From: Methylomonas aurea
GTDB taxonomy: Bacteria > Pseudomonadota > Gammaproteobacteria > Methylococcales > Methylomonadaceae
Assembly (NCBI RefSeq): GCF_024505045.1
Contig: NZ_JANIBM010000025.1
Location: forward strand, 1 to 64,000
Length of the DNA: 64,000 nucleotides
Direction of reading: 5' to 3'
The position numbers were made by a program, and so were the translations under genes. This document shows, piece after piece, positions 41,509 through 49,986 of this stretch (positions are counted from its first letter, which is position 1; every line of letters starts with the position of its first letter). The notes below the pieces were generated by a model. That model saw only the letters and a program-made list of their open reading frames with translations, had not been told where the DNA came from and ran no database searches.

Positions 41509-44134
41509 AGCGGAATTGAAGCAGGAACTGGCGCGGTTGCGGACCGAAGTGGAGGCTTTGCGGCTGGCCAACGCGGCGTTGGAACAGCAGATGAGCCGGG
41601 ATGCGGAGCGTACCGACGCGATGTTGCGGGCGTTGGAATCGCACGGCAATGCGTTACGCGAAGCCAACCAGCGTTACCAGAATCAAAGTAATTTCATTCA
41701 AAGGGTGATGGATAGTACTGGCGCCCTGATGATCGTACTCGACCCGGACGGGCGCTTGCTCAGGATCAACCAGCAGTGCGCGCAGGAACTGGCCGCCGCC
41801 GACATCGAGCAGGAACCGGGTGTCGCCGATGCCTGGTTGCATCCGGCGGAGCGCCAACGCCTGGCCGCAGATCTGGGCAGCCTGCCTTGGACGGTATATT
41901 CGCCGTTGTTTGAGACGGTGCGGAAGCAGGGCGATTATGCGGCCGAGCACCGATTGCGCGGCCGCGACGGGCGTTACCGCTACTATTGGGTCAAGGCCAG
42001 CATGCAGCACAGTCCGCAGGGCAAAGAAGAAGGCGCCGTGATCTGCGCAACAGACATCACCGCGTTGAAACAACAGCAGGAACGCTTGCGCCGCAGCGAG
42101 AGCCTGTTGAAAGAAGCTCAGCATATCGCCCAACTGGGCCATTGGGAGCTGGATTTGACGAACGGCCGCTTGACCTGGTCCGAAGAGATATACCGGATTT
42201 TCGAACTGCATCGCACCGAACCGCCCCACAGTTACGAAGCGTTTCTGGCGCTGGTGCACCCGGATGATCGGGAGCAGGTCGATCGCGCATACAAGGCAGC
42301 GCTCGATAACCGGCAGCCATACGATATCGAACACCGTCTGCAATTTGCCGACGGCCGCATCAAATGGGTGCATGAACGCTCGCAGAACTATTACGCAGCC
42401 GACGGCCGGCCGCTGCGTTCGGTCGGTACGGTGCAGGATATTACCGAGCAACACATCGTCGACGAACAATTGCGTTTGGCCGCCAGCGTGTTCGACAACA
42501 GCCTGAACGCGATTCTGATCACCGACGCTAAGGCCCAGATACTGAAAATCAACCGGGTTTTCAGCGAGGTGATGGGCTACAAGCCGGACGAAGTGATTGG
42601 CCGCAAGCCCAACGTGTTCAAATCCGGCCACCACGGCAAGCGCTTTTACCAGGATCTATGGAGTTCGTTGAAACGCGAGGGCAAATGGCAAGGCGAGATC
42701 TGGGATCGACGCAAGGACGGCGAACTGGTGCCGCTGTGGCAGAATATTTCCGCGGTGCGAGACAGCGAGGGCCGGGTGATTCGCTATATCAGCGTGTTTT
42801 ACGACCTGAGCGAACAGAAACAAAATGCCGAACACATCCATTATCTGGCTTATTACGATGCATTGACCGATTTGCCCAACCGTCAGCATTTCCAGGAGCG
42901 TTGCGAACATAGCTTGGAACGGGCGCGCCGCGACCAACAAACCCTGGCTTTGCTATTCCTGGATTTGGACCGGTTCAAACACGTCAATGACAGCCTGGGG
43001 CACCCGGTCGGTGACGAACTGCTGCGGATGGCCGCGCAACGCTTGAAGGACAGTTTGCGCCACGGCGACACCGTGGCGCGTCTGGGCGGCGACGAGTTCA
43101 TCATTCTGTTGGAAAACCATCCCAGCATTAGCGATACCGAAAAAGTCGCCGCCAAGATTTTGCAGGCGCTGGCGCAGCCGTTTTCGGTGCATGGCCATAA
43201 GCTGGAAATCGGCACTTCGATCGGGATCAGCCTTTATCCCGACGACGGCGAGGATTATACGACGCTGATCAAGCATGCCGATCTGGCGATGTACCAGGCG
43301 AAAGAGCGCGGACGCGGCAATTTTCAGTTTTTTGAAGCGCACTTGACGGAGCGGGCCAGGGAACGACTGTTTTTAGAAGGCGAATTGCGCGAGGCATTGC
43401 ATCGCGGCGAATTGCAAGTCCACTACCAGCCCCAGTTTTCGCTGGCGGACGGCAGTTTGATTGGGGCCGAAGCTTTGCTGCGTTGGTGCCATCCGGACAA
43501 AGGCATGATCCCGCCGGACAAATTTATCGCGATCGCCGAAGATTCCGGCTTGATCGTACCAATCGGCGAATGGGTGTTGCGCAACGCCTGCCGCCAGGCC
43601 AGGATTTGGGCGGAAGCCGGCAAGAGTTTCCGGCGCATGGCGGTCAATCTGTCGGGGGCACAGATCGAACGCAGCGACGTATTGGCTGCGGTCGACCGGA
43701 TTTTGGCGGAAACCGGCCTGGCGCCGCAACATCTGGAGCTGGAAATAACCGAGACCTACATCATGCGCCAAGCCGAGCGCAATATTCGGGTCATGGAGGC
43801 GCTGCGCGACCTCGGCGTGACGCTGGCCATCGACGATTTCGGTACCGGCCAGTCTTCCTTGAGTTATTTGAAACGCTTGCCGGTCGACAAGCTGAAAATC
43901 GACCGCTCCTTTGTGATGGACATTCCGCAAGACGCCAACGATAGCGCCATCACCCGCTCGATACTGGCTCTGGGCCACAGCCTGCGGTTGACGGTATTGG
44001 CGGAAGGCGTCGAAACCGCCGAGCAACTGGCGTTCTTGAAGGAACTGGCCTGCGACGAAGCTCAAGGCTATTACTTCAGCCGGCCGCTGGATGCGGCAAG
44101 TTTTAGCGAGTTGTTGTATGGGGGCGTGAGATAA
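41501..44134 (+). CDS. PAS-GGDEF-EAL cyclic di-GMP protein
   Basis: An 877-residue soluble signalling protein: a coiled coil (1-60), three PAS/PAC domains (about 60-190, 205-320, 325-445), a GGDEF diguanylate cyclase (motif GGDEF at 529-533) and an EAL phosphodiesterase (EAL at 657-659, with the ETY, DDFGTG and DKLKIDRS motifs). Both catalytic motifs look intact, so it may make and break cyclic di-GMP. It overlaps the hydrogenase protease gene by 8 bases and is probably in that operon, which would link hydrogen or redox state to cyclic di-GMP. That link is inferred. Confidence 0.93.
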   Translation: MNEAELKQELARLRTEVEALRLANAALEQQMSRDAERTDAMLRALESHGNALREANQRYQNQSNFIQRVMDSTGALMIVLDPDGRLLRINQQCAQELAAADIEQEPGVADAWLHPAERQRLAADLGSLPWTVYSPLFETVRKQGDYAAEHRLRGRDGRYRYYWVKASMQHSPQGKEEGAVICATDITALKQQQERLRRSESLLKEAQHIAQLGHWELDLTNGRLTWSEEIYRIFELHRTEPPHSYEAFLALVHPDDREQVDRAYKAALDNRQPYDIEHRLQFADGRIKWVHERSQNYYAADGRPLRSVGTVQDITEQHIVDEQLRLAASVFDNSLNAILITDAKAQILKINRVFSEVMGYKPDEVIGRKPNVFKSGHHGKRFYQDLWSSLKREGKWQGEIWDRRKDGELVPLWQNISAVRDSEGRVIRYISVFYDLSEQKQNAEHIHYLAYYDALTDLPNRQHFQERCEHSLERARRDQQTLALLFLDLDRFKHVNDSLGHPVGDELLRMAAQRLKDSLRHGDTVARLGGDEFIILLENHPSISDTEKVAAKILQALAQPFSVHGHKLEIGTSIGISLYPDDGEDYTTLIKHADLAMYQAKERGRGNFQFFEAHLTERARERLFLEGELREALHRGELQVHYQPQFSLADGSLIGAEALLRWCHPDKGMIPPDKFIAIAEDSGLIVPIGEWVLRNACRQARIWAEAGKSFRRMAVNLSGAQIERSDVLAAVDRILAETGLAPQHLELEITETYIMRQAERNIRVMEALRDLGVTLAIDDFGTGQSSLSYLKRLPVDKLKIDRSFVMDIPQDANDSAITRSILALGHSLRLTVLAEGVETAEQLAFLKELACDEAQGYYFSRPLDAASFSELLYGGVR

Positions 44135-44218
44135 AGTCGATTTGGTCCGTGAAACCGTTATTTTCGGGAGTGCGGATCGAGCCAGGAATGGCTTTCGCTG
44201 GTGCCTGGCGGAAACGAC

Positions 44219-44252
44219 AAAAAGAGCCCCCACTCTGAGCAAAAGTGGGGGC
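44219..44252 (-). terminator. Terminator of the minus-strand 52-residue gene
   Basis: GCCCCCACT (44226-44234) and AGTGGGGGC (44244-44252) form a perfect 9-bp stem. Read on the minus strand, the stem is followed by TCTTTTTGT, a proper T-run. It ends the small gene at 44293-44451, which lies just upstream. It may also stop the plus-strand transcript of the GGDEF-EAL gene. Confidence 0.8.
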
Positions 44253-44292
44253 CGTCGAGGTTACTTCTTCACAACGAGGAGGCACAACTAAA

Positions 44293-44451
44293 TCAGATGC
44301 GTACCGGCTTGGCCGCTTGCAGGTTGGCTGTCAACGACGCGGTGCCGAACAGCATGGTGGACAAGATGAATTGTCCGGAAACGAAACTCAGCACACCGCT
44401 GATAACGAACAGGCCGGTAGCAATGTCGCGATACAAAGTCGATGCGTTCAT
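44293..44451 (-). CDS. 52-residue membrane peptide
   Basis: An ATG at 44451 with GGAG 7 bases upstream opens a 52-codon frame. The peptide begins MNASTLYRDIATGLFVISGV and continues with a second hydrophobic stretch of about 20 residues containing a Gly-Gln-Phe turn, ending NLQAAKPVRI. It would be a one- or two-span inner-membrane peptide. It is followed at once by a perfect terminator on the same strand, which supports a real transcript unit. Its function is unknown. It is near no other minus-strand gene. Confidence 0.7.
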   Translation of the reverse strand: MNASTLYRDIATGLFVISGVLSFVSGQFILSTMLFGTASLTANLQAAKPVRI

Positions 44452-44577
44452 TTTGGGCTCCTTCGATCGGCGGGATCGGTAAATGTTGGCGTTGGCTTAA
44501 CTTTATGTCTTGTTGATTCGGTTTACAATGGTGCAAATAATTCATTTATTATTTCTTTATATAAAACAAATGCGCTA

Positions 44578-44605
44578 TTGCAGATCCGATTATTTGGAGT
44601 AAGAT
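44578..44605 (+). promoter_or_regulatory. Putative promoter before the 44720 gene
   Basis: TTGCAG (44578-44583) and TAAGAT (44600-44605) are separated by 16 bases. Both are 4-of-6 or better matches to sigma-70 boxes and lie in an AT-rich stretch about 115 bases upstream of the next plus-strand gene. Confidence 0.35.
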
Positions 44606-44719
44606 TAAGAAGTTAGCCGGCATTCGTCCGGCCGGGCCTTAGCGTTTTGGCCGGGGTTGCCGTTGCCGACGGTTTGAACTCAAACCCATCTATTTTTCTT
44701 CAGTCTCCTTTTTTCAGCG

Positions 44720-45049
44720 ATGGATCACGAGCGTATCGCCGCCCGGATAGAACACGTCTCTATGGCAACCGGTATCGTCGCCGGCTTGTCTGCCGCGGCG
44801 GCAGCGATGGCGGAACCTACCGGACTGAGCGCATTCGGAGTTTGGCTGGGCTTGGTGGACGAGCCGTTGATCGTCAGGCTGGCGCCGATATTCGGTTGGC
44901 TGGCGACTGCAACCGGCACCTTGTCAGGTGCCGCATATTTCATCGCGCAATGGCAGAAACGCCGCTTCCGGAAGCAAACGGCCGCACGGGCAAGCGCATC
45001 CGGTTTGTCCGGGCTATCAGCTGAAGACGACGGCCAAGCCGGCAGCTAA
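44720..45049 (+). CDS. Small membrane protein of unknown function
   Basis: A 109-residue protein with two probable membrane spans (about residues 15-34 and 52-75), a basic segment (QKRRFRKQ) and a polar Ala/Ser-rich tail. The N-terminus MDHERIAARIEHVSMATG is helical. There is no clear ribosome-binding site before the ATG. I do not recognise a family. The neighbour downstream is the radical SAM gene about 100 bases away. Confidence 0.5.
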   Translation: MDHERIAARIEHVSMATGIVAGLSAAAAAMAEPTGLSAFGVWLGLVDEPLIVRLAPIFGWLATATGTLSGAAYFIAQWQKRRFRKQTAARASASGLSGLSAEDDGQAGS

Positions 45050-45147
45050 GCTTGCCGCACTGCCGCTGCCAACAGGCGGCAAGTTCCGCTCCCGCGGGCC
45101 GTGCATCCCTTATAATGCCCAGCCAATCCCCCTCCTTGCCGCTAGCG

Positions 45148-46140
45148 ATGATAGACACCTTGTACATCGAATCCGCCGTCGAATGCCATCCGCGTACTCA
45201 GACGATTCGGGCCCGTTTTCCGAAGGCGCGGATCGTGTTTTGCGAGCGCTTCGGCGAGGTGTTCAATCCCAAGGCGCAGAATTTTCGCCTGCAAAAGCAA
45301 CATCCGGCGCTGATTCTGGCCGAGAAATTCCAGAAGTTCGTGTTGCCGGCGCCAGTCGGCTACGGCATCGGCGGCCGCCGCAATTACTACTTTTCCCACA
45401 TGCTGAACTGCCTGTACGACTGCCGTTATTGCTTCCTGCAGGGCATGTACCAGTCGGCCAATTACGTGTTATTTGTCAATTACGAGGATTTTCAGGCCCG
45501 GATTCGCGAGATTTGCGCCGAGACGCCGGAAGACGACGTGTATTTTTTCTCCGGCTACGATTGCGACAGCCTGGCCTTCGAGCCGGTCACCGGTTTTGCC
45601 GAACAGTTCTTGCCGCTCTTCGCCGATTTGCCGAACGCCTGGTTGGAACTGCGCACCAAGAGTACCCAGATCAGAACCTTGCTGAACCGGCAGCCAGTGG
45701 CGCGCTGCGTGGTGGCATTCAGTTTGGCGCCGGACGCGGTGGCCGGAAAAGTCGAGGCCAAGGCGCCTCCTGTCGCCAAGCGCATCGAAGCGGCGGCCAA
45801 ACTGCAGCGGCAGGGCTGGCCGATCGGTTTGCGTTTCGATCCGGTGATCTACCAACACGACTACCGGCAGATTTACCGCGAGCTATTCGACCAGGTGTTT
45901 GCCGTGGTCGATGGGTCCAAACTGCATTCGGTCAGTCTGGGCGTGTTTCGCTTACCGGAACAGTACTTCAAGAAAATCCATAAGTTGTACCCGGACGAAA
46001 AATTGTTTGCCAGCCCGTTTCAAACCGCGGCGGGCATGGTGAGCTACCGGGCCGATCTGGAGCAGGCCATGACGGCGGACTGCAGCCGGATGCTGCTGGA
46101 ATACATACCGCAAGATGCGTTTTTTCCATGCACGCTGTGA
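45148..46140 (+). CDS. Spore photoproduct lyase-like radical SAM protein
   Basis: A 330-residue radical SAM protein with Cys88-x3-Cys92-x2-Cys95 (NCLYDCRYCFLQG) binding the [4Fe-4S] cluster and S-adenosylmethionine. The surrounding YYFSHMLNC and the YFFSGYDCDSLAFE regions match SplB family. SplB repairs spore-specific thymine dimers in Firmicutes; proteobacterial relatives are not sporulation proteins and their role is unclear. The C-terminal SPL Cys needed for repair cannot be confirmed by eye. The start ATG 45148 lacks a strong site; ATG 45115 is possible. It overlaps the SDR gene by 13 bases. Confidence 0.8.
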   Translation: MIDTLYIESAVECHPRTQTIRARFPKARIVFCERFGEVFNPKAQNFRLQKQHPALILAEKFQKFVLPAPVGYGIGGRRNYYFSHMLNCLYDCRYCFLQGMYQSANYVLFVNYEDFQARIREICAETPEDDVYFFSGYDCDSLAFEPVTGFAEQFLPLFADLPNAWLELRTKSTQIRTLLNRQPVARCVVAFSLAPDAVAGKVEAKAPPVAKRIEAAAKLQRQGWPIGLRFDPVIYQHDYRQIYRELFDQVFAVVDGSKLHSVSLGVFRLPEQYFKKIHKLYPDEKLFASPFQTAAGMVSYRADLEQAMTADCSRMLLEYIPQDAFFPCTL

Positions 46141-46841
46141 AGCGCAACGTGCTGGTCACCGGCGCCAGCTCCGGTATCGGCCGGGCGATAGCCCGGCGTT
46201 TGTTGGCCCAGGGCCATCGCGTGCTCGGTGTGTCGCGCGATGGTCGGCGGTTCCAGACCGAGCATCCCGGTTTTGCCGCGGTCGAACTGGATTTGGCGGA
46301 TCTGGAACGATTACCGGCCGCCGCCAAGCAAATACAAGAACTGGCGCCGCAGCTGGATACGGCGATATTTGCCGCCGGCTACGGCCAGTTCGGCGGCTTG
46401 GAGCAATTTTCCGCCGCGCAGATCGAACGGATGATGACGGTCAACTTTACTGCCCAAGCCTGTCTGAGCCGCTTGTTGCTACCCAAGCTGAAACAGCGGC
46501 CGTTCGCCAATTTGGTCTACATCGGTTCCGAAGCGGCCCTGAAAGGCAGCCGTAACGGCAGCATTTATTGCGCCAGCAAATTCGCGTTGCGCGGCTTCAG
46601 CCAGGCTTTGCGCGACGAATGCGGCAAGAGTTCGGTGCGGGTCTCGCTGGTCAACCCGGGCATGGTCGATACCGAGTTTTTCGAGTGTCTGAGCTTCATG
46701 CCCGGCAAGCAGGCCGGTCAAGCCCTGCAAGCCGACGATGTGGCCGATGCGGTGCTCTACATTCTGCAGGCCGGCTCGCATTGCGTGGTCGACGAAATCA
46801 ACCTGAATCCTGCCAGCAAAGTCATCGAATTCAAGAAATAA
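46128..46841 (+). CDS. Short-chain dehydrogenase/reductase
   Basis: A 237-residue SDR with the NAD(P)-binding TGASSGIG (about 11-18), the NAG-like IFAAGYGQ, the catalytic Ser in YIGSEA and Tyr-x3-Lys in YCASK. The substrate is unknown. The gene overlaps the radical SAM gene by 13 bases and is followed by the K+ channel gene after 2 bases, so they form one transcript. Confidence 0.9.
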   Translation: MHAVKRNVLVTGASSGIGRAIARRLLAQGHRVLGVSRDGRRFQTEHPGFAAVELDLADLERLPAAAKQIQELAPQLDTAIFAAGYGQFGGLEQFSAAQIERMMTVNFTAQACLSRLLLPKLKQRPFANLVYIGSEAALKGSRNGSIYCASKFALRGFSQALRDECGKSSVRVSLVNPGMVDTEFFECLSFMPGKQAGQALQADDVADAVLYILQAGSHCVVDEINLNPASKVIEFKK

Positions 46842-46843
46842 AC

Positions 46844-48445
46844 ATGTTTGCCAAACTCGTCGTTTATTGCGCGTATTACCTGAAAGCCGCCGATTGGTAC
46901 AAGGCCAGCAAAGCCTTCTTTTTCGACCTGTTGGAAAACCGGCAGAGCCGGCGCAAGAAATACTTCGATGCGACGATGATCATGTTGCTGGTGCTCAGCG
47001 TGATTTTTTTGATTTACGACATCGAGCACACGGACAGCAAGATGGGAGGCTATTTCGAGCTAGCGATTTTGATGGTGTTCATCGTCGAGTATTTGCTCAG
47101 AGGCTGGATTTATTCCGATACCTACAAAATCGTTATCGAAGAATACGAAAAAGCCCTGTATCTGAATTTACCGTTCAAACTGTCAGGGATATATAAAAAA
47201 CTGATCGCCAAGGATCTGGAATACATTAGCTCGGTATTTGCCGTGATCGATGTGTTGGCGATACTGCCCAGCTACCGGCCGTTGGACATACTGCGGATTT
47301 TCATCATCTTCCGTCTGTTCAAGCTGTTCCGTTACTCGGACAGCGCCAAACTGTTCGCCGACGCCTTGGCCAGCAAGCGCTTCGAATTGACCACGCTGCT
47401 GATCTTCACCTGCTTTTTGGTGTTCATCGCCAGCGTATCGATCTACATGTTCGAATACCAGAACAACGCTAGCATCAACACTTTGTTCGATGCGTTTTAT
47501 TGGACCATCGTCACGCTGGCCACGGTCGGTTTCGGTGACATTACCCCGCAAACCGCCGGCGGGCGCTGGGTGACGATTTTTCTGATTCTGGCCAGTCTGG
47601 GCGTATTGTCGTTCTTTACCTCGATTCTGATTGCCGCCTTCAGCGAGAAAATGTTGTCGGTGCGGGAAAGCCGCACCTATGCGGCGTTGGAGCATTACGA
47701 TAATTTCATCATCATTTGCGGTTTCGGCCGGGTGGGCCAGGAAATCGCCCGCCATTTGCAGGAGGAGCAGAGCCGATTCGTGGTCATCGACAAATCGCCG
47801 GAGAAAGTGGCAGCGGCGAAATCGCGCGGTTACTTGGCCATTGAAAACGATGCCAGCAATAACGCAGTCTTGTTGAATGCCGGCATCTGCCGCGGCGCCT
47901 CGGCGATTTTGTGCATTACCGGCGACGACGTGGTCAACGTCTATATCACGCTGACCAGCCGGCATTTGAATAAGGGCCTGCGGATCATTTCCCGCGCCAA
48001 CCGCCACGACAACGTCAACAAGTTGTACCAGGCCGGCGCCAACCAGGTAATCCGGCCGTTCGAAATCGCCGGCATGCTGGCCGCCGAGTTCGTCGGCCAG
48101 CCGGTGGCGTTCGAAGCCATTTCCGGCATTCTGCAAAGCCAGAGCGATATCGTCATGGAATCTGTCCTGGTCAGCGAGAAATCGGCGTTGGAGGATCGGA
48201 ATATCGGCCAACTCGATCTGGAACAGCGCAAATTAACCCTGCTCGGCGTGATCAGCGCCAACCCGATTCATTTGAAACACAAGAACAAGTATCCGGTGAA
48301 CCAGCAGCATTTTTATTTCAATCCGGCCTGCCAGTTCATTTTGCGCCGCGGCGACATCCTGGTGCTGCTGGGACGTAAATACGGCATCGACCACTTTCGC
48401 GACCAAGTCGAACAACGTCGGCTGTTCGCCCGGAGGTCGGCATGA
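46844..48445 (+). CDS. Six-span potassium channel with RCK domain
   Basis: A 533-residue voltage-gated-type K+ channel. Six hydrophobic segments are followed by the selectivity filter TVGFGD (residues 227-232). The C-terminal RCK domain starts at about 287 with GFGRVG (293-298), and a TrkA-C-like part covers about 440-530. Arg residues in the fourth segment (ILRIFIIFRLFKLFR) suggest voltage sensing. It probably opens K+ flux in response to a nucleotide or voltage. The ATG is 2 bases after the SDR stop. The next gene encodes a further RCK protein and overlaps by 4 bases. Confidence 0.92.
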   Translation: MFAKLVVYCAYYLKAADWYKASKAFFFDLLENRQSRRKKYFDATMIMLLVLSVIFLIYDIEHTDSKMGGYFELAILMVFIVEYLLRGWIYSDTYKIVIEEYEKALYLNLPFKLSGIYKKLIAKDLEYISSVFAVIDVLAILPSYRPLDILRIFIIFRLFKLFRYSDSAKLFADALASKRFELTTLLIFTCFLVFIASVSIYMFEYQNNASINTLFDAFYWTIVTLATVGFGDITPQTAGGRWVTIFLILASLGVLSFFTSILIAAFSEKMLSVRESRTYAALEHYDNFIIICGFGRVGQEIARHLQEEQSRFVVIDKSPEKVAAAKSRGYLAIENDASNNAVLLNAGICRGASAILCITGDDVVNVYITLTSRHLNKGLRIISRANRHDNVNKLYQAGANQVIRPFEIAGMLAAEFVGQPVAFEAISGILQSQSDIVMESVLVSEKSALEDRNIGQLDLEQRKLTLLGVISANPIHLKHKNKYPVNQQHFYFNPACQFILRRGDILVLLGRKYGIDHFRDQVEQRRLFARRSA

Positions 48446-49146
48446 AGCAGATCGCCGTGTTCGGTTATAACCGGCTGTCGTTCGAAGCGATCAGCCGTTT
48501 GGATAAGGAGTTTTACCGGATCGTCGTAATCGACCACGACCCGGTCAAGGTCGCCCTGGCGCGGGAAAACGGCTTCGAGACCGCCAACATCGATTTTCGC
48601 AGCGACGACGATCTGCGGCTGGCCGGCATCGGCGGACACATCGATACTTTGTTCTGTTTTTTCGATACCGATTCGGAAAATGTGTTCCTGACCCTGTCGG
48701 CGCGGGCACTGGACCCGAGTTTGAACATCATTGCGATTGTCGACAGCCCGGAGTCGGCCGAGAAGTTGTTGGCGGCCGGCGCCAATAAAATTATCGACCC
48801 TTACGAAATCTGCGGCCGCAAGATTCACGATATGTTGAAAAGGCCGGACATCACCGAGATTTTTGATCATACTGTGTTCGGCCGCCACGATTTGCATCTG
48901 GCCGAAGTGGCGATACCGGATAACAGCTTTCTGGAAAACATGCACGTCAGCCAGTTGGAGCTGAGGTCGCAATACAATTTGCTGCTGATCGGCATCGTCA
49001 ATAAAAAGGTCAGCGACCGTTTGCATTTTGTCGGCGAGGAGATCGACCGCCGACTCAACGTCGGCGACATTTTGGTAATTTTGGGCCCGTCTCGGGAAAT
49101 TAGAGCATTCAAGAAAGACGTCGAAAATGAATATTGCAAAATTTAA
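48442..49146 (+). CDS. Stand-alone RCK (TrkA-N/TrkA-C) protein
   Basis: A 234-residue soluble protein of TrkA-N plus TrkA-C type. The N-terminal Rossmann part begins KQIAVFGYNRLSFEA (an irregular GxGxxG) and the second half contains LGPSREIRAFKKDV. It overlaps the channel gene by ATGA, which indicates translational coupling and a likely heteromeric gating ring. The pairing is uncommon, since most RCK channels carry the domain only in cis. It overlaps dsbB by 20 bases. Confidence 0.85.
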   Translation: MKQIAVFGYNRLSFEAISRLDKEFYRIVVIDHDPVKVALARENGFETANIDFRSDDDLRLAGIGGHIDTLFCFFDTDSENVFLTLSARALDPSLNIIAIVDSPESAEKLLAAGANKIIDPYEICGRKIHDMLKRPDITEIFDHTVFGRHDLHLAEVAIPDNSFLENMHVSQLELRSQYNLLLIGIVNKKVSDRLHFVGEEIDRRLNVGDILVILGPSREIRAFKKDVENEYCKI

Positions 49147-49633
49147 TCCGCGTATCTGCTTTTTGTTGGGGTTTGTCGCCTGCGCCTCTTTATTGGGTGT
49201 CGGCGCTTATTTGCAATTCGTGGAGGAACTGGAGCCTTGCCCGCTGTGCATTTCCCAGCGCTTGGCAATCTTGGCCACCGGCGTCGTGTTTTTGCTGGCC
49301 GGCCTGCACAATCGCGGCCGTAAGGTTTATGCAGTGGTGAGTGCCGTTACTGCCTTGAGCGGTGCCAGTATTTCGGCTCGCCACGTTTGGTTGCAGCACT
49401 TGCCGCCGGAAGAAGTGCCGGAATGCAGTCCCGGTTTGGAGTACGTGTTTCAGCATTTTCCGTTGGCCGACACGATCAAACTGATGCTGACCGGTACCGG
49501 CGAGTGTGCGAAAGTGGATTGGACCTTATTGGGCTTCAGCATCCCGGCCTGGACCTTGCTCGCATTTTTGTTGTTGGCGACATGGGGCGGATTGCAATTC
49601 GTTAACGGCGAGGAGCAGCCGGAAAACGAATAG
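49127..49633 (+). CDS. dsbB: Disulfide bond formation protein B
   Basis: Inner-membrane quinone-dependent oxidase that reoxidises DsbA. The 168-residue protein has four spans. The first redox pair is Cys38-Pro-Leu-Cys41 and the second pair Cys100 and Cys127. The length is standard. It overlaps the RCK gene by 20 bases. Disulfide chemistry is relevant to exported proteins nearby, but no direct link is visible. Confidence 0.96.
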   Translation: MNIAKFNPRICFLLGFVACASLLGVGAYLQFVEELEPCPLCISQRLAILATGVVFLLAGLHNRGRKVYAVVSAVTALSGASISARHVWLQHLPPEEVPECSPGLEYVFQHFPLADTIKLMLTGTGECAKVDWTLLGFSIPAWTLLAFLLLATWGGLQFVNGEEQPENE

Positions 49634-49712
49634 ACGCGTTGTGCCGGCCCAGGGCTGAGGCGAGCGGTAACCGTCACTCGATTGCGTCGTATCGATACAG
49701 TCTCTCAACAGG

Positions 49713-49924
49713 TTATGCACAAAATCGGGGCAGGTGCCGCAGCCGGCGTATTTTGGACCCGCCGAGACATAACATAGATTAGTTTTTGACGTAAGTTATT
49801 GATTATTCGTGTCAAATAAAGTTGGCTGAAATTTGCCCAATTTAAAGAATCTGTAATAAAAACCGACACTAAGCGACGGCGGATAAACCTAATCCACAGA
49901 GTTATCCACAGATTTTGTGGGTAA
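49713..49924. promoter_or_regulatory. DnaA-box-like cluster in AT-rich gap before priA
   Basis: Sites matching TTATNCACA are TTATGCACA (49713-49721) and TTATCCACA (49902-49910), both perfect. One-mismatch sites are TAATCCACA (49890-49898) and, on the minus strand, TTACCCACA (49916-49924). CCACA-GATTT-TGTGG (49906-49920) makes a dyad. Between them is an AT-rich stretch at about 49770-49880. The whole gap 49634-49986 has no gene. It might be an origin, a DnaA-titration site or a DnaA-controlled priA promoter. Confidence 0.5.
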
Positions 49925-49986
49925 CTCGGTTTTTTCCAATGTCGTTAAACACTTAGCGGTGCAATATCAAAAACGCCTCATCAAAT

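Noticed and set aside
47183-48211. 342-codon minus-strand open frame
   Set aside because: It is antisense to the K+ channel gene and has no recognisable motif.
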